This document shows positions 34,863-43,556 of a stretch of 64,000 bases of DNA, piece by piece; the first letter of the stretch is position 1, and each line of letters opens with the position of its first letter. The stretch comes from Paenibacillus sp. 1011MAR3C5 (GTDB taxonomy: Bacteria > Bacillota > Bacilli > Paenibacillales > Paenibacillaceae): assembly GCF_003591485.1 (NCBI RefSeq), contig NZ_QZCF01000006.1:1-64000 (forward strand). Reading direction: 5' to 3'. The notes below the pieces were generated by a model, which made no database searches, was not told the origin of the DNA, and worked only from the letters and a program-made list of their open reading frames with translations. Both the position numbers and the translations under genes were made by a program.

Positions 34863-35333
34863 ATGCAACTGAAAACCTACGCAATTTGTTCCTATATCCT
34901 ATTTATTTATTGGGTTTCATCCCACATTCCCCAGATGCATTCCTTGTTCTTCCCTACGCTTGGCGCCTTCAGCCTGCTGTTTATTTCGCGGCCGCTTAAT
35001 CATACTGAGCTAAGGAACATTGCAGTGGGAGCCATTACAGCATCAGCTATCGGCTCTCTGTTCGTTCATCTGAGCACGGGTATTCTCTCTTTATTGGCAA
35101 CACTTCTCATTGTCCTCGGCCTGATGAAGAAATTAAACTGGAACGCGCCACCGATACTGGCAGTTGCCTTAATTCCGTTTTTCACCCAACCTCCGAGCGT
35201 GTGGATTATACCCGTATCTGTAGCCTGTACGCTTGCGGGCCTGCTCGTTATCTTGTCTGCCGCCGCTTTCGCTGAGAAGCTGATAGGCAGCAAACCGGCG
35301 GTTATCAAAGCGGATTCCGACACCGCAGCGTAG
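34863..35333 (+). CDS. HPP-like integral membrane protein
   Basis: A 156-residue protein with about four or five hydrophobic helices. The segment WNAPPILAVALIPFFTQPPS, followed by a hydrophobic helix, resembles HPP-family proteins, some of which transport nitrite in chloroplasts and cyanobacteria; the similarity is loose. The ATG at 34863 is chosen because the promoter lies downstream of earlier in-frame starts and AAAGGCGG lies 8 bases before it. It is divergent from the Crp-like regulator and near hmp, so a link to nitrogen-oxide metabolism is possible but unproven. Confidence 0.6.
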   Translation: MQLKTYAICSYILFIYWVSSHIPQMHSLFFPTLGAFSLLFISRPLNHTELRNIAVGAITASAIGSLFVHLSTGILSLLATLLIVLGLMKKLNWNAPPILAVALIPFFTQPPSVWIIPVSVACTLAGLLVILSAAAFAEKLIGSKPAVIKADSDTAA

Positions 35334-35388
35334 CTCCGGCTCCGCGCCATCAGGCACAAGGCTTTGACCACCGTTACTACTCTTCCGG

Positions 35389-36090
35389 CTAGTAAGGGCG
35401 CCGCTCCACTTCCAGGCCCTTTGGTAACGTTACAATCAAGCCGGGACTAATGGAATCTGAGGTCAGGACACCGCTATTCATATCTGGCGCATTCACGAAT
35501 ACATACAACGAAGAGCCCACTATAGTCGTATGAATGAGTTCATTCTGATTCGACATCGGCTCCATCGAGCGATAGCGGATCTGTCCGATCAACTGAAGCT
35601 TATTCGTATCCGCTTCTTCTACACTCACATAGAGGGCAGACTGTACGACAATCTTTTTTATCTCCTTCGGTACTTCGACCTTCCCGCTTTCAACATACGC
35701 CGTCCTGGTGATCATATTGATCTCCCGCTGCAATTCGCCATAAACGCCTGACGACATCAGCAGCGACAGCACCAGGCTCCCCAGGCCAAGCAAACCCACA
35801 AAAAACACACTAAGCCAATCGTACCGAATAATCGTATTCGATTTTCCCGATGTTTTCAGATAGATTAGCAGTTCCACGCCCAGCAAAATAAATACGACAG
35901 GCGCTACCCATAATAACAGCTCGTATGCTTCTGTATTCTGCCAGATCGATACGGCAAAGGCCGTGCCGATCAGAATGAGCGTAATGCCCATCGACAGCGA
36001 GCCGACACGCCACTCCCGTTCAGCCGGCTTCGCAGCCGCAGACGGATAGGGCTCGGCAGGGTACGGATTGACAGGCCTGTGCATGTTCAT
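35389..36090 (-). CDS. Membrane protein with LiaF-like layout (ECF operon gene 4)
   Basis: A 233-residue protein: a cytoplasmic Pro-rich start, about three or four transmembrane helices (about 33-50, 56-75, 92-112) and a C-terminal soluble beta domain (about 125-233; KIVVQSALYVSVEEADTNKL and GLIVTLPKGLEVERR). That layout resembles LiaF or DUF4097-type envelope-stress proteins but no clear family match is evident. Its start overlaps the previous gene's stop as ATGA, so it is translationally coupled and part of the ECF sigma operon. An envelope role is inferred. Confidence 0.7.
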   Translation of the reverse strand: MNMHRPVNPYPAEPYPSAAAKPAEREWRVGSLSMGITLILIGTAFAVSIWQNTEAYELLLWVAPVVFILLGVELLIYLKTSGKSNTIIRYDWLSVFFVGLLGLGSLVLSLLMSSGVYGELQREINMITRTAYVESGKVEVPKEIKKIVVQSALYVSVEEADTNKLQLIGQIRYRSMEPMSNQNELIHTTIVGSSLYVFVNAPDMNSGVLTSDSISPGLIVTLPKGLEVERRPY

Positions 36091-37349
36091 CTTCCGTCTC
36101 CTCCCTTGTCTTCAAACCGCGGCGGCGGCACGCTGGCAGACGGTGTGCTGTTGCCAAGCAAGCTGCGGCGGCCAAATGCAAGACGCAAGCCGATGACGAT
36201 CATGACGAAAGCGATGATAGCGGTAGGCAGCATATATTTGTATTGCACATATTGATGATACAATCCCGGCCAATTCCTGAAGACCACGCCGAGTAAAATG
36301 CGATCAATCAGAAAATAGACGCCGAAGCCGAGCAGGCCAATGCCGAGCCAGCGTTGGTACGGCACAAATGCTGGCAATAGCGGCTCATCGTTCATCTGCT
36401 GGCGCCCATAGCGGGAAAGCTGGGTCAGGGCATCGAAGAAAGCGAAGAACCAAAACAACGGCAGCAGGAACAGGAACAACGAGAGTCGCAAATTATCCAT
36501 AATGTAGATCGCGAGAAGGAACCCACCCATAAGCTGCAGACCTCTCTTTTGCAAGCCGAGATAGAGATGTCCCGCTCCCGGGAAGATCGCCAGCGCAATC
36601 GTCAGCACTCTGTTCTTTTGACCGGAAGCAATATGAGCTTCAATGCCTTCGAACAGCGATTTGTCCTCCAGCAGCTCGCCACGCATCTTCTGCTGCACTA
36701 GGCTGGAAGCATCGAACATGCTGTATATCCAGATGACAGGCAGCGCCAGAAGAAACACTAGCAGCGAACCCGAGTTGGTGATGAAGCTCAAAAACAGCGT
36801 TATCGCAAACAAGCCCACGAAAGAGACCAAGAACGTTATGCCTCTCTGCATCAAGCCCAGATTCATGTGGCCAAGGCCGGGAATAATCGACATTAGTATC
36901 GTTTTGCTCTTCATTTGCTCCAGCTCATAATCAGGCCGCGGAGCGTAACCTGGTCCCGGGGCAGCACCCTGCTGGTTATACGCTGCACTCTGGAAGCCGG
37001 CAGGACCATACGGAGGCGGAGGGCCTGCATGCGACGCGTTGCTTCCAGGATATTCGCCATGCGGCATATAACCATGCGTTGCCTGCGGCGTGAACACCTT
37101 GCCCGATACAAGCGTAATGATCATGTCCAGCATGTTGATAAAGCCGAATACGGCCGCGATGAACAGCAGAATGATCCCAACTTCCTCGCTAGAGCCTCCG
37201 CTTACAACCAAGATAAATAAAGCCAAGGCAATAGCGCCAAAAAATCCTCCCCCATAGAGCAGGGCTCGAATCGGCCTTCTCAGATACAGATGCCCCGCGC
37301 CGGGAATAAAAGAAAGAAAAAACGCAACTAGCGGGCTTTTGTCCATCAT
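36087..37349 (-). CDS. Polytopic membrane protein with three TM2-like repeats (ECF operon gene 3)
   Basis: A 420-residue membrane protein. Three repeated units each begin with a helix ending in PGxGH: FIPGAGHLYLRRPIRA (around 16), IIPGLGHMNLGLMQRG (around 157) and IFPGAGHLYLGLQKRG (around 257). This is the core of the TM2/DUF5683-type membrane hairpin, here in three copies. A Pro/Gly/Tyr/Ala-rich cytoplasmic or external linker (about 90-140) separates units one and two. Function is unknown. AGGAAG is 8 bases before the ATG. It lies 25 bases after the anti-sigma gene and overlaps the next gene by 4 bases. Confidence 0.75.
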   Translation of the reverse strand: MMDKSPLVAFFLSFIPGAGHLYLRRPIRALLYGGGFFGAIALALFILVVSGGSSEEVGIILLFIAAVFGFINMLDMIITLVSGKVFTPQATHGYMPHGEYPGSNASHAGPPPPYGPAGFQSAAYNQQGAAPGPGYAPRPDYELEQMKSKTILMSIIPGLGHMNLGLMQRGITFLVSFVGLFAITLFLSFITNSGSLLVFLLALPVIWIYSMFDASSLVQQKMRGELLEDKSLFEGIEAHIASGQKNRVLTIALAIFPGAGHLYLGLQKRGLQLMGGFLLAIYIMDNLRLSLFLFLLPLFWFFAFFDALTQLSRYGRQQMNDEPLLPAFVPYQRWLGIGLLGFGVYFLIDRILLGVVFRNWPGLYHQYVQYKYMLPTAIIAFVMIVIGLRLAFGRRSLLGNSTPSASVPPPRFEDKGGDGR

Positions 37350-37374
37350 ATCTCATACTTCCTTTCACTCTCGA

Positions 37375-38061
37375 TTATTTGAACCGCCAGGATTGAATGC
37401 CGTCGAGCCAGTTCCCCGCTTGATTGACCAGCCGGTCCGACCAGGAAGGCTCCGCCATCCATTCCGCTCCAACGTTATATGGCGGGATTTGGTTTGGGTC
37501 TATTTCATGCAAGTGCTGCAGCGACTCGGAGAAACTTGTCAAAGCGCCTGTAGCCAGCAGCATCAGTGTGATGGAGGCTGCGATTGTATAATGCGTAACA
37601 GGATGCTGCAGCCATGAGCCGCGTCCTTGCGTCGCGCGTTTTTCCGATTGCTTCCGCCCCTCTTGTTGCTTCTCAAGCTGCGCTTGCTTTGTATCGTCTG
37701 CCAGCTCAAGGAGCTTCGTCTCCTGCGCTTCATCTTCCATGACTATTGGCAGCCGGTCAAGCGCTGGCGTAGGAGCAACTTCGATTGATTGGGACGTATG
37801 CGTCGTCTCCACTGAATCCGTACGTAGTAGTGCAGCCATTACCGATTCTTCTATTCGCGCCATGTCGGGCAGTCCGCCTTCCGTCCATAACGGATCATCC
37901 GCCTGGTCCGCTTCCTCCATCATGGCCATGAACCGCCATAGACAGCCCTCGCAAACTTCCAGTTCCAAGTCCGCACGCTCGCGCTCGCCTGGAGGCAGCT
38001 CGTTGCGGATATATCCCCGCAATTGTACATCCGTCAGATGTCCCGCTTCCATTCCATTCAT
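37375..38061 (-). CDS. Membrane anti-sigma factor, zinc-finger type
   Basis: A 228-residue single-pass protein. The N-terminal cytoplasmic part has a ZAS-like pattern with His8 and Cys37-x-x-Cys40 (LELEVCEGCLW). A charged linker with a coiled-coil-like Glu/Gln/Lys region (about 108-145) and one transmembrane helix (about 157-176) follow. An external domain of about 50 residues is Trp-rich. It overlaps the sigma gene as ATGA, the usual sigma/anti-sigma coupling. It is expected to hold the ECF sigma factor at the membrane until an envelope signal removes it. Confidence 0.8.
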   Translation of the reverse strand: MNGMEAGHLTDVQLRGYIRNELPPGERERADLELEVCEGCLWRFMAMMEEADQADDPLWTEGGLPDMARIEESVMAALLRTDSVETTHTSQSIEVAPTPALDRLPIVMEDEAQETKLLELADDTKQAQLEKQQEGRKQSEKRATQGRGSWLQHPVTHYTIAASITLMLLATGALTSFSESLQHLHEIDPNQIPPYNVGAEWMAEPSWSDRLVNQAGNWLDGIQSWRFK

Positions 38062-38636
38062 TCAAAGTCCTCCTTTCGCCAATGCCGCCTCATCCAACTC
38101 CGGGCGCGGTAAAGCCTGGACTCTACGCTTTTGCGCTCCAGCCCCGTTTCGTCTGCAATTTGCTCATAGCTTTTTTCCTCAATATAAAAGGCATGTATCA
38201 CTTCTCGATAACGATCCGGCAACTCATCAACCCGGGCATGTATGTACCTGAGTTCTTCCGCGTGCAGCGCGATGGATTCAGCTGCCGGAGCAGGCAAGGC
38301 GCTTAGCATGCCATCTGTCTGAAACTCCGTCTTCTGCAGATCCACGGTCTCCTGCTCCATGAGCTGCTCGGGCCTTCTCGCCTTGCTTCGCTTGAAATCA
38401 ATAGCCCGATTAACGGCGATTCGGGTAATCCAGGTCTTCAGCCCATCCATTCGGCAATTCGGGAGAGAGCGATAGATGAGCAGGAGCACTTCCTGGGTCA
38501 CGTCTTCCGCATCATGCGGCGAATGCAGCACGGCGTAAACGGTTTTGTAGATGTAAGCTCCATAGGCTTGTACGAACGGTCGATACTGCTCGGGCCCGCC
38601 GCCCTGTACAGCTATGAGCCATGCTTCGTCTTGAAT
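38058..38636 (-). CDS. ECF-type RNA polymerase sigma factor with apparent ATT start
   Basis: A sigma-70 family ECF factor. Region 2 (HDAEDVTQEVLLLIYRSL and WITRIAVNRAIDF) and region 4 (LPDRYREVIHAFYIEEKSYEQIA and GLERKSVESRLYRARSWMRR) are both clear. The first ordinary start codon in frame is a GTG at 38531, but this would remove region 2.1. The frame continues upstream with family-like sequence (EAWLIAVQGGGPEQYRPF, AYGAYIYKTVYAVLHS) to an ATT at 38636 that has GGAGG 8 bases before it; a TAA in frame lies about 30 bases further up. Starting there gives 192 residues, a normal ECF length. First gene of a four-gene operon. Confidence 0.85.
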   Translation of the reverse strand: MQDEAWLIAVQGGGPEQYRPFVQAYGAYIYKTVYAVLHSPHDAEDVTQEVLLLIYRSLPNCRMDGLKTWITRIAVNRAIDFKRSKARRPEQLMEQETVDLQKTEFQTDGMLSALPAPAAESIALHAEELRYIHARVDELPDRYREVIHAFYIEEKSYEQIADETGLERKSVESRLYRARSWMRRHWRKEDFE

Positions 38637-38663
38637 TGCGCTCTCCTCCCTTCCCGGTATAGA

Positions 38664-38693
38664 TAGACGTTAGCACCCTCTCAAAACCCTGCA
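38664..38693 (-). promoter_or_regulatory. Candidate ECF-type autoregulatory promoter
   Basis: On the minus strand TGCAGGGTTTT (-35 region from 38693) and CGTCTA (38664-38669) are 18 bases apart, about 30 bases upstream of the sigma start. They resemble ECF promoters of the TGCAAC...CGTC kind with two mismatches at -35. Confidence 0.4.
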
Positions 38694-38835
38694 CTATCCA
38701 CAAAAAAAATTTTCAGCCAATAGACGTCTGGTTCATTCTACAGTGCTGCAGCCGGAACCTGCAACAAAAGGCAAGGCAACTGTCCGCAGCAAAGCCGCAA
38801 GCAGGATAGCTTTTTACCACCACTGCAATTATATA

Positions 38836-38864
38836 TAGACCAAACTCGGTTATCCTTGTATAAT
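38836..38864 (+). promoter_or_regulatory. Promoter of the S66 peptidase gene
   Basis: TAGACC (38836-38841), 17 bases, TATAAT (38859-38864), about 30 bases before the ATG. Confidence 0.6.
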
Positions 38865-38893
38865 TCCCCAAAAAGGAACAGAGGAGGGCTACC

Positions 38894-39910
38894 ATGATTA
38901 CGTACCCGCTATTGAGACAAAACGCGACGATTGGCGTAACGGCGCCATCATCCGGCGTACAAGAAGAGCTGCACTTCATTCTGACCGAAGCGGTCGCCAA
39001 GATGAAGAATGAAGGATTTTCCGTCGTTCTGGGAGAGACACCATGGAAACAGCATAAAGCCAAGTCCTCCTCTGCTATCGAGAGAGCCGCAGAGCTGAAC
39101 GCCATGATGGCGGATAAAAAAATCGACATTATTATTCCGCCATGGGGCGGAGAGTTGCTCATTGAGCTATTGGAGCATCTGGATTTCGGCAGCTATTCGG
39201 ATAAGTGGCTGCTGGGCTATTCCGATACGAGCATTCTGCTGCTCGCCGTGACACTCGCTACAGGTATTGCGACAGCGCACGGCACGAATCTGGTGGATGT
39301 GCGCGGAGAATATTGGGACGACACCACCGCTGCATGGCTCCTGGCGCTGCGCACGAAGACGGGCGAGTCGATCGTGCAGCAATCCTCTTCCCTGTTCCAG
39401 AAGGAATGGAACTTCGAGACGCCTTCGCCATGCGTCTTCCACTTAACGGAGCCTACGAGCTGGAAGACTGCCTCCGGCAACCCCTCTCATATGAGCGGAC
39501 GTTTGCTTGGCGGCTGCATCGATATCATTCGCCATCTGGCGGGGACGCCGTACGGAGATATCGCCGCATTCCGGCAGAAGCATATCCCCGGCGAGCCGAT
39601 CGTGTGGTACTTCGAGAATTGCGATTTGCGGACGACGGATCTTAAGCGATCATTAGTGCAGCTTAAGCTTGCCGGATGGTTCGACGATTGCTCCGGCCTC
39701 ATGTTCGGCAGAAGCGCGACGAATGCGCCCGTAGAGGACTATGTTATCGAGGATGTATACCGTGACCTTGCGGAGGAGCTGCGTGTGCCGATTATATACG
39801 ATATCGATTGCGGACATGTCCCGCCGCAGATGACGTTCATCAACGGAGCCTATGCAGAAATCGCCGTATCGGCGGGCAAAGGAACGGTCACGCAATACTT
39901 CAGACCTTAG
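38894..39910 (+). CDS. S66 family peptidase, MccF-like
   Basis: A 338-residue serine peptidase of the LD-carboxypeptidase/MccF family. The catalytic triad can be read as Ser110 (GYSDTS), Glu241 (FENCD) and His308 (DCGHVPPQ). The PWGGELLIELL segment forms the substrate pocket. MccF members cleave acyl-sulfamoyl or peptidyl nucleotides such as processed microcin C; LdcA members trim muropeptides. The sequence (IPPWGG, GYSDTS without a C-terminal LdcA insertion) looks more MccF-like, suggesting a detoxification role, but this is uncertain. GAGGAGG precedes the ATG. It stands alone, with its own promoter and a bidirectional terminator. Confidence 0.85.
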   Translation: MITYPLLRQNATIGVTAPSSGVQEELHFILTEAVAKMKNEGFSVVLGETPWKQHKAKSSSAIERAAELNAMMADKKIDIIIPPWGGELLIELLEHLDFGSYSDKWLLGYSDTSILLLAVTLATGIATAHGTNLVDVRGEYWDDTTAAWLLALRTKTGESIVQQSSSLFQKEWNFETPSPCVFHLTEPTSWKTASGNPSHMSGRLLGGCIDIIRHLAGTPYGDIAAFRQKHIPGEPIVWYFENCDLRTTDLKRSLVQLKLAGWFDDCSGLMFGRSATNAPVEDYVIEDVYRDLAEELRVPIIYDIDCGHVPPQMTFINGAYAEIAVSAGKGTVTQYFRP

Positions 39911-39950
39911 TGCAGGCATGAACGGCAGTTGACAATACCGCACAAAACAA

Positions 39951-39978
39951 ACGACCCGGCTCGCAGGAGCCGGGTCGT
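39951..39978. terminator. Bidirectional terminator between the S66 peptidase and ywhD
   Basis: An 11-bp stem (39951-39961 with 39968-39978). The minus-strand side has TTTGTTTTG and serves ywhD best. Confidence 0.85.
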
Positions 39979-39990
39979 TGCATTATTGAT

Positions 39991-40515
39991 TTAACCGCCC
40001 AGAGCGTCCCGCAGCTCGGCCGGGGTACGCTCCCACCATTCCGCATTATGCTCTACCAGAAGCTTGCGGAGTGCAGCTTTCTCTTCATCGCCCAGATTAT
40101 CCACCATATAGCGGCGCTTGAGCGCATAGTCGAGATGATTCACATGGTCGGCGAGAATCTTCCAACCACGTCTCGCCTCCGTATCAATCAGCATCTCGCA
40201 TGCTGTTGCTCCCGCGTAATACGAGCCTTCCTCGTTGCGGTCGACCGCTACCCAGACGATCCAGCACTGGCGTCCGTTTGGTGTGTCCTCCTTGTTGGGC
40301 GTGAACTTGATGCCCCGCTCGATCTTGCTCTTCGCATGCATCGCTCCTACATCAATATAAGCGACGCCCTGGTCGATCATTACGCAAGCCACATCGCTAA
40401 GATCGATAGAACCTGCGCCAAAGCCTTTATGTTTCTTGCTGCTCACTACGTTGAGCGACAAGGATTTCTTCTCTTTAACCTCCGGCTGAGCCGGCGTATT
40501 TCCTTGCTCCGTCAT
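39991..40515 (-). CDS. ywhD: YwhD family protein
   Basis: A 174-residue soluble protein of the YwhD family, function unknown, found mostly in Bacillales. The conserved core runs from SLNVVSSKKHKGFGAGSIDL through GRQCWIVWVAVDR and GWKILADHVNHLDYALKRRYMVDNL. In B. subtilis ywhD neighbours the PBP gene ywhE/pbpG and the metalloprotease gene ywhC; here an M1 protease gene diverges from it. Confidence 0.85.
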   Translation of the reverse strand: MTEQGNTPAQPEVKEKKSLSLNVVSSKKHKGFGAGSIDLSDVACVMIDQGVAYIDVGAMHAKSKIERGIKFTPNKEDTPNGRQCWIVWVAVDRNEEGSYYAGATACEMLIDTEARRGWKILADHVNHLDYALKRRYMVDNLGDEEKAALRKLLVEHNAEWWERTPAELRDALGG

Positions 40516-40618
40516 GCTTATCCCACCTTCCCATACAATAATTCCATTTTAGCTAATAATCTTGGAATTGCAAACATATACATGCTGTAGATGCTTGTCA
40601 ACGGGAGGGAAACGTTCA

Positions 40619-42631
40619 ATGACTCCACGCAATATCAAACGGATTTTATTTGGTTCGCTCGCAGTCGTCTTCCTCGTCACCTCGATGAAGTACGGCTTCG
40701 GAGAAGCTTGGCTATCCCAATATACATATGCGCTTGCCCCTGCCGCAGATGTCATGCAGCCTTCGCCTGCCCCAAATTCGGCCAAGCCGCAAGTTGTCCA
40801 GCAGCCGGACACGGCCATGCCGCCGAAGCCGCAGCCGCTGAGCAAACGGGTAGTCGAGTACCACATTAACGTCTCGCTGCGCGACGACGGCCAACATCTC
40901 GACGGAGCACAGGATATCACCTGGACGAACCCTGGCAAAAAATCGGTGTCCGAGCTCTACTTCCACCTGTACCCGAACGCCTTCCAATCTCCCAAGACGA
41001 CTTTCATGACCGAATCTCACGGCATGCTGCGCCAGGATAAGGCGACAGCGAACAGCAGAAGCCATATGAAGCTGCTTGAGCTGCAGACGCTTGAAGGCGA
41101 GAGCCTGCTTCCGCGCCTGCAGTACACACAGCCCGATGACAGCAATCCAAGCGACTACACGCTTGCGAGACTTCGTCTCCCAGAGCCCGTACCTCCTGGC
41201 AAATCCGTGACGCTTCGCATGAGCTATGAGGTGAAGCTGCCGGAGGTATTCGCCAGAATGGGCTATTCCGGAGATTTCATCATGGCCGGCCAATGGTTCC
41301 CGAAGCTGGCCGTCTATGAAACCCAAGGCACAAGAGGACGCACCTCCGAAGGATGGAATGTTCACCAGTATCACGGCAACTCGGAGTTTTACAGCGACTT
41401 CGGCATCTACAGTGTGCGGATTCAAGTACCGGAGACATATACGGTTGCGGCTACAGGCTTCCAGACCAAACCGATCGTCCAGCAAGACGGCACCAAGCTG
41501 TTCCAGTTCTACGCCGAGGATGTCCATGACTTTGCTTGGGCTGCATCGCCGGATTTCATCTACGAAGAGGTCGCCTTCTCGGACAAAGGCATTCCGGGTG
41601 TACGGATTAAGCTCTACCTCGATCCGGCACATGCGGAGCTGAAGGACCGTTATATGCATGCGGCCAAGTCCGCGCTTGCGAACTACTCCAGATGGTACGG
41701 CACCTATCCGTACAATACGCTGTCGGTCGTAGTCCCGCCGAAAGGAGCCGCTGGCGCTGGCGGCATGGAGTACCCGACGCTCATTACCGCTTTTGCCGCC
41801 GAGAACAGTAATCCCGGATATGAACTGGAGCGTACCGTCGTGCATGAGATCGGCCATCAGTTCTGGTATGGCATGGTCGCCTCCAACGAATTCGAGGAAG
41901 CATGGCTGGATGAAGGCTTCACCTCCTATGCCGAGGACAAGGTAATGGAAGCTGCCTACGGCATTACGCCTAACCTAAGGCTTGAAGCCAGCTACATGAC
42001 CCATCCGGCCCCTCTCCGCCAGCCATCCTGGGCGTACAGCAATCATCTTCACTATGCCGAGAACGTGTACATGCGTGCCAAGCTGGTGCTGGTGGATATT
42101 GAGAACAAAGTCGGAGAGAAGATGATGAACCGCATCATGCGGACCTACTTCCAGAAATACAAGTTCAAGCACCCGGCTACGGCAGACTTCCAGCGTATCG
42201 TGGAGCAAGTGACGAAAGCCGATTGGACCGAATATTTTAATCAATTTGTCTACAGCAACCGCATGGCCGACTTCTCCGTGGATGCGATCGAGGTCAAGCC
42301 CGTCGAGCGTGAGGAAGGCCAGCTATTCGAGTCCACCGTTCTCATTAAGAAGAATGGCGGAACGACGGGACCGATTCCCATCCTGTTCAAGTTCACGGAT
42401 GGATCAACCCTCACGAGAGAATGGGCGGGCGACGAATCCCATATCCAATATACCGAAGTGACCGCCGCGCCTTTGGAGTGGGTCTCGGTCGACCCTGACC
42501 ATACCAACGTGCTGGACAACAAGCTCATCAATAACTTTATGCTGGCTGAGCTGCCGGGCGAGACACGCACGAGATGGAACGTAGGCGTATCCAAGTTCAT
42601 TCAAGGCGTATTGGGCGCATTCGGCTGGTAG
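40619..42631 (+). CDS. M1 family metallopeptidase, membrane-anchored
   Basis: A 670-residue zinc aminopeptidase-like protein. An N-terminal signal anchor (about 9-30) and a Pro-rich linker place the enzyme outside the cell. The N-terminal beta domain is followed by the catalytic domain with GGMEYP (substrate N-terminus site), zinc motif HEIGH (His409, Glu410, His413) and the third ligand Glu in EAWLDEGFTSYAED. It may process peptides or surface proteins; the native substrate is unknown. GGGAGGG precedes the ATG at 40619. The downstream membrane protein gene follows after 50 bases and may be cotranscribed. Confidence 0.9.
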   Translation: MTPRNIKRILFGSLAVVFLVTSMKYGFGEAWLSQYTYALAPAADVMQPSPAPNSAKPQVVQQPDTAMPPKPQPLSKRVVEYHINVSLRDDGQHLDGAQDITWTNPGKKSVSELYFHLYPNAFQSPKTTFMTESHGMLRQDKATANSRSHMKLLELQTLEGESLLPRLQYTQPDDSNPSDYTLARLRLPEPVPPGKSVTLRMSYEVKLPEVFARMGYSGDFIMAGQWFPKLAVYETQGTRGRTSEGWNVHQYHGNSEFYSDFGIYSVRIQVPETYTVAATGFQTKPIVQQDGTKLFQFYAEDVHDFAWAASPDFIYEEVAFSDKGIPGVRIKLYLDPAHAELKDRYMHAAKSALANYSRWYGTYPYNTLSVVVPPKGAAGAGGMEYPTLITAFAAENSNPGYELERTVVHEIGHQFWYGMVASNEFEEAWLDEGFTSYAEDKVMEAAYGITPNLRLEASYMTHPAPLRQPSWAYSNHLHYAENVYMRAKLVLVDIENKVGEKMMNRIMRTYFQKYKFKHPATADFQRIVEQVTKADWTEYFNQFVYSNRMADFSVDAIEVKPVEREEGQLFESTVLIKKNGGTTGPIPILFKFTDGSTLTREWAGDESHIQYTEVTAAPLEWVSVDPDHTNVLDNKLINNFMLAELPGETRTRWNVGVSKFIQGVLGAFGW

Positions 42632-42680
42632 CAGTCCACCTGGCCCTCCGTAAGTATTTGCTTTCCAAGGAGAGATCGAG

Positions 42681-43493
42681 ATGAAACAAAACATGTTGCA
42701 AGGCTGGCGGCTGGCATTCCGGCATATGAATCTTGTTATCCTGCTATTCCTGTACCAGCTGCTATGGGGCTTCCTCGTCTACCGCACAATCGACGATACA
42801 GTATCTCCGCTGCTCAGGCGTTTCCCTGCCTCTGCTCCAACCGAGCAGGCTGTGCAGTCATTCCTTGCGGAGGCCCAGTTCCAGCTGTTCAAGACCGACC
42901 TCATTACCCCTTACCTCTGGCTGCTCGGCGGATTGTTCCTTGCCCGTATGCTTCTGACGCCGCTCTTCAACGCCGGACTGTTCTACTCCCTTCATCATCA
43001 ATACGATCGTGGAGAAGGAACTCGCATACTGGAAGGAATCCGCAAGGTGTGGAAGCCGATAATGCTGCTATACTGGATTAGCTCCGCACTCATGCTGGCT
43101 CCGGCATGGTGGTTCCTGCCGAAGTGGATCGACGCGCTGAGACACGGGCTTTCGCCTGCTTTCCTGTCAGCCGTCGCATTGGGAGCCGCAATATGGCTGC
43201 TATGGATCGCAATCATTCATCTGCTATTTCTCTCCATGCAGTTCGGAGCGGTGTCCGGCGAAGGCGTGTTCCCTGCGTTATGGCGTTCAGTGAGACGCTT
43301 CCTTCCTTATGCCGCAATCTCGCTTCTCATGTGGGGCATCGTTGCTCTGCTGGGGCTTGCGATTACGAGCATGTCGATGATCTGGGCGGGACTGTTCGCC
43401 CTCATTGTTCATCAAGGCTACCCGCTCATTCAGACGCTGCTTCGGGTATGGACCATCGCTTCGCAATATAATTGCTTGAAGTCTGAAAACTAA
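42681..43493 (+). CDS. Polytopic membrane protein of unknown function
   Basis: A 270-residue protein with about five or six transmembrane helices (around 16-34, 79-103, 125-147, 160-183, 210-245). The pattern of a cytoplasmic start, a long first external loop and paired C-terminal helices is similar to uncharacterised Firmicutes membrane proteins of the DUF4013/YesL-like kind; I cannot assign a family. AAGGAG precedes the ATG. It is 50 bases downstream of the M1 peptidase gene with no terminator between, so the two are probably one transcript. Confidence 0.7.
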   Translation: MKQNMLQGWRLAFRHMNLVILLFLYQLLWGFLVYRTIDDTVSPLLRRFPASAPTEQAVQSFLAEAQFQLFKTDLITPYLWLLGGLFLARMLLTPLFNAGLFYSLHHQYDRGEGTRILEGIRKVWKPIMLLYWISSALMLAPAWWFLPKWIDALRHGLSPAFLSAVALGAAIWLLWIAIIHLLFLSMQFGAVSGEGVFPALWRSVRRFLPYAAISLLMWGIVALLGLAITSMSMIWAGLFALIVHQGYPLIQTLLRVWTIASQYNCLKSEN

Positions 43494-43503
43494 CCCCGTT
43501 GCG

Positions 43504-43556
43504 AAAAAGAAGCTGCTTCCCTCTAGGTCTATGCCTATGGGAAAGCAGCTTCTTTG
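43504..43556. terminator. Bidirectional terminator at the end of the M1 peptidase transcript
   Basis: Stem 43506-43521 with 43539-43555 (one bulge), T-run on the minus strand and a short one on the plus strand. It overlaps the last codons of the broken MFS gene. Confidence 0.75.

Noticed and set aside
40712..41857. 381-codon minus-strand frame opposite the M1 peptidase gene
   Set aside because: Antisense to a well-supported enzyme gene, no ribosome site, no recognisable domain.
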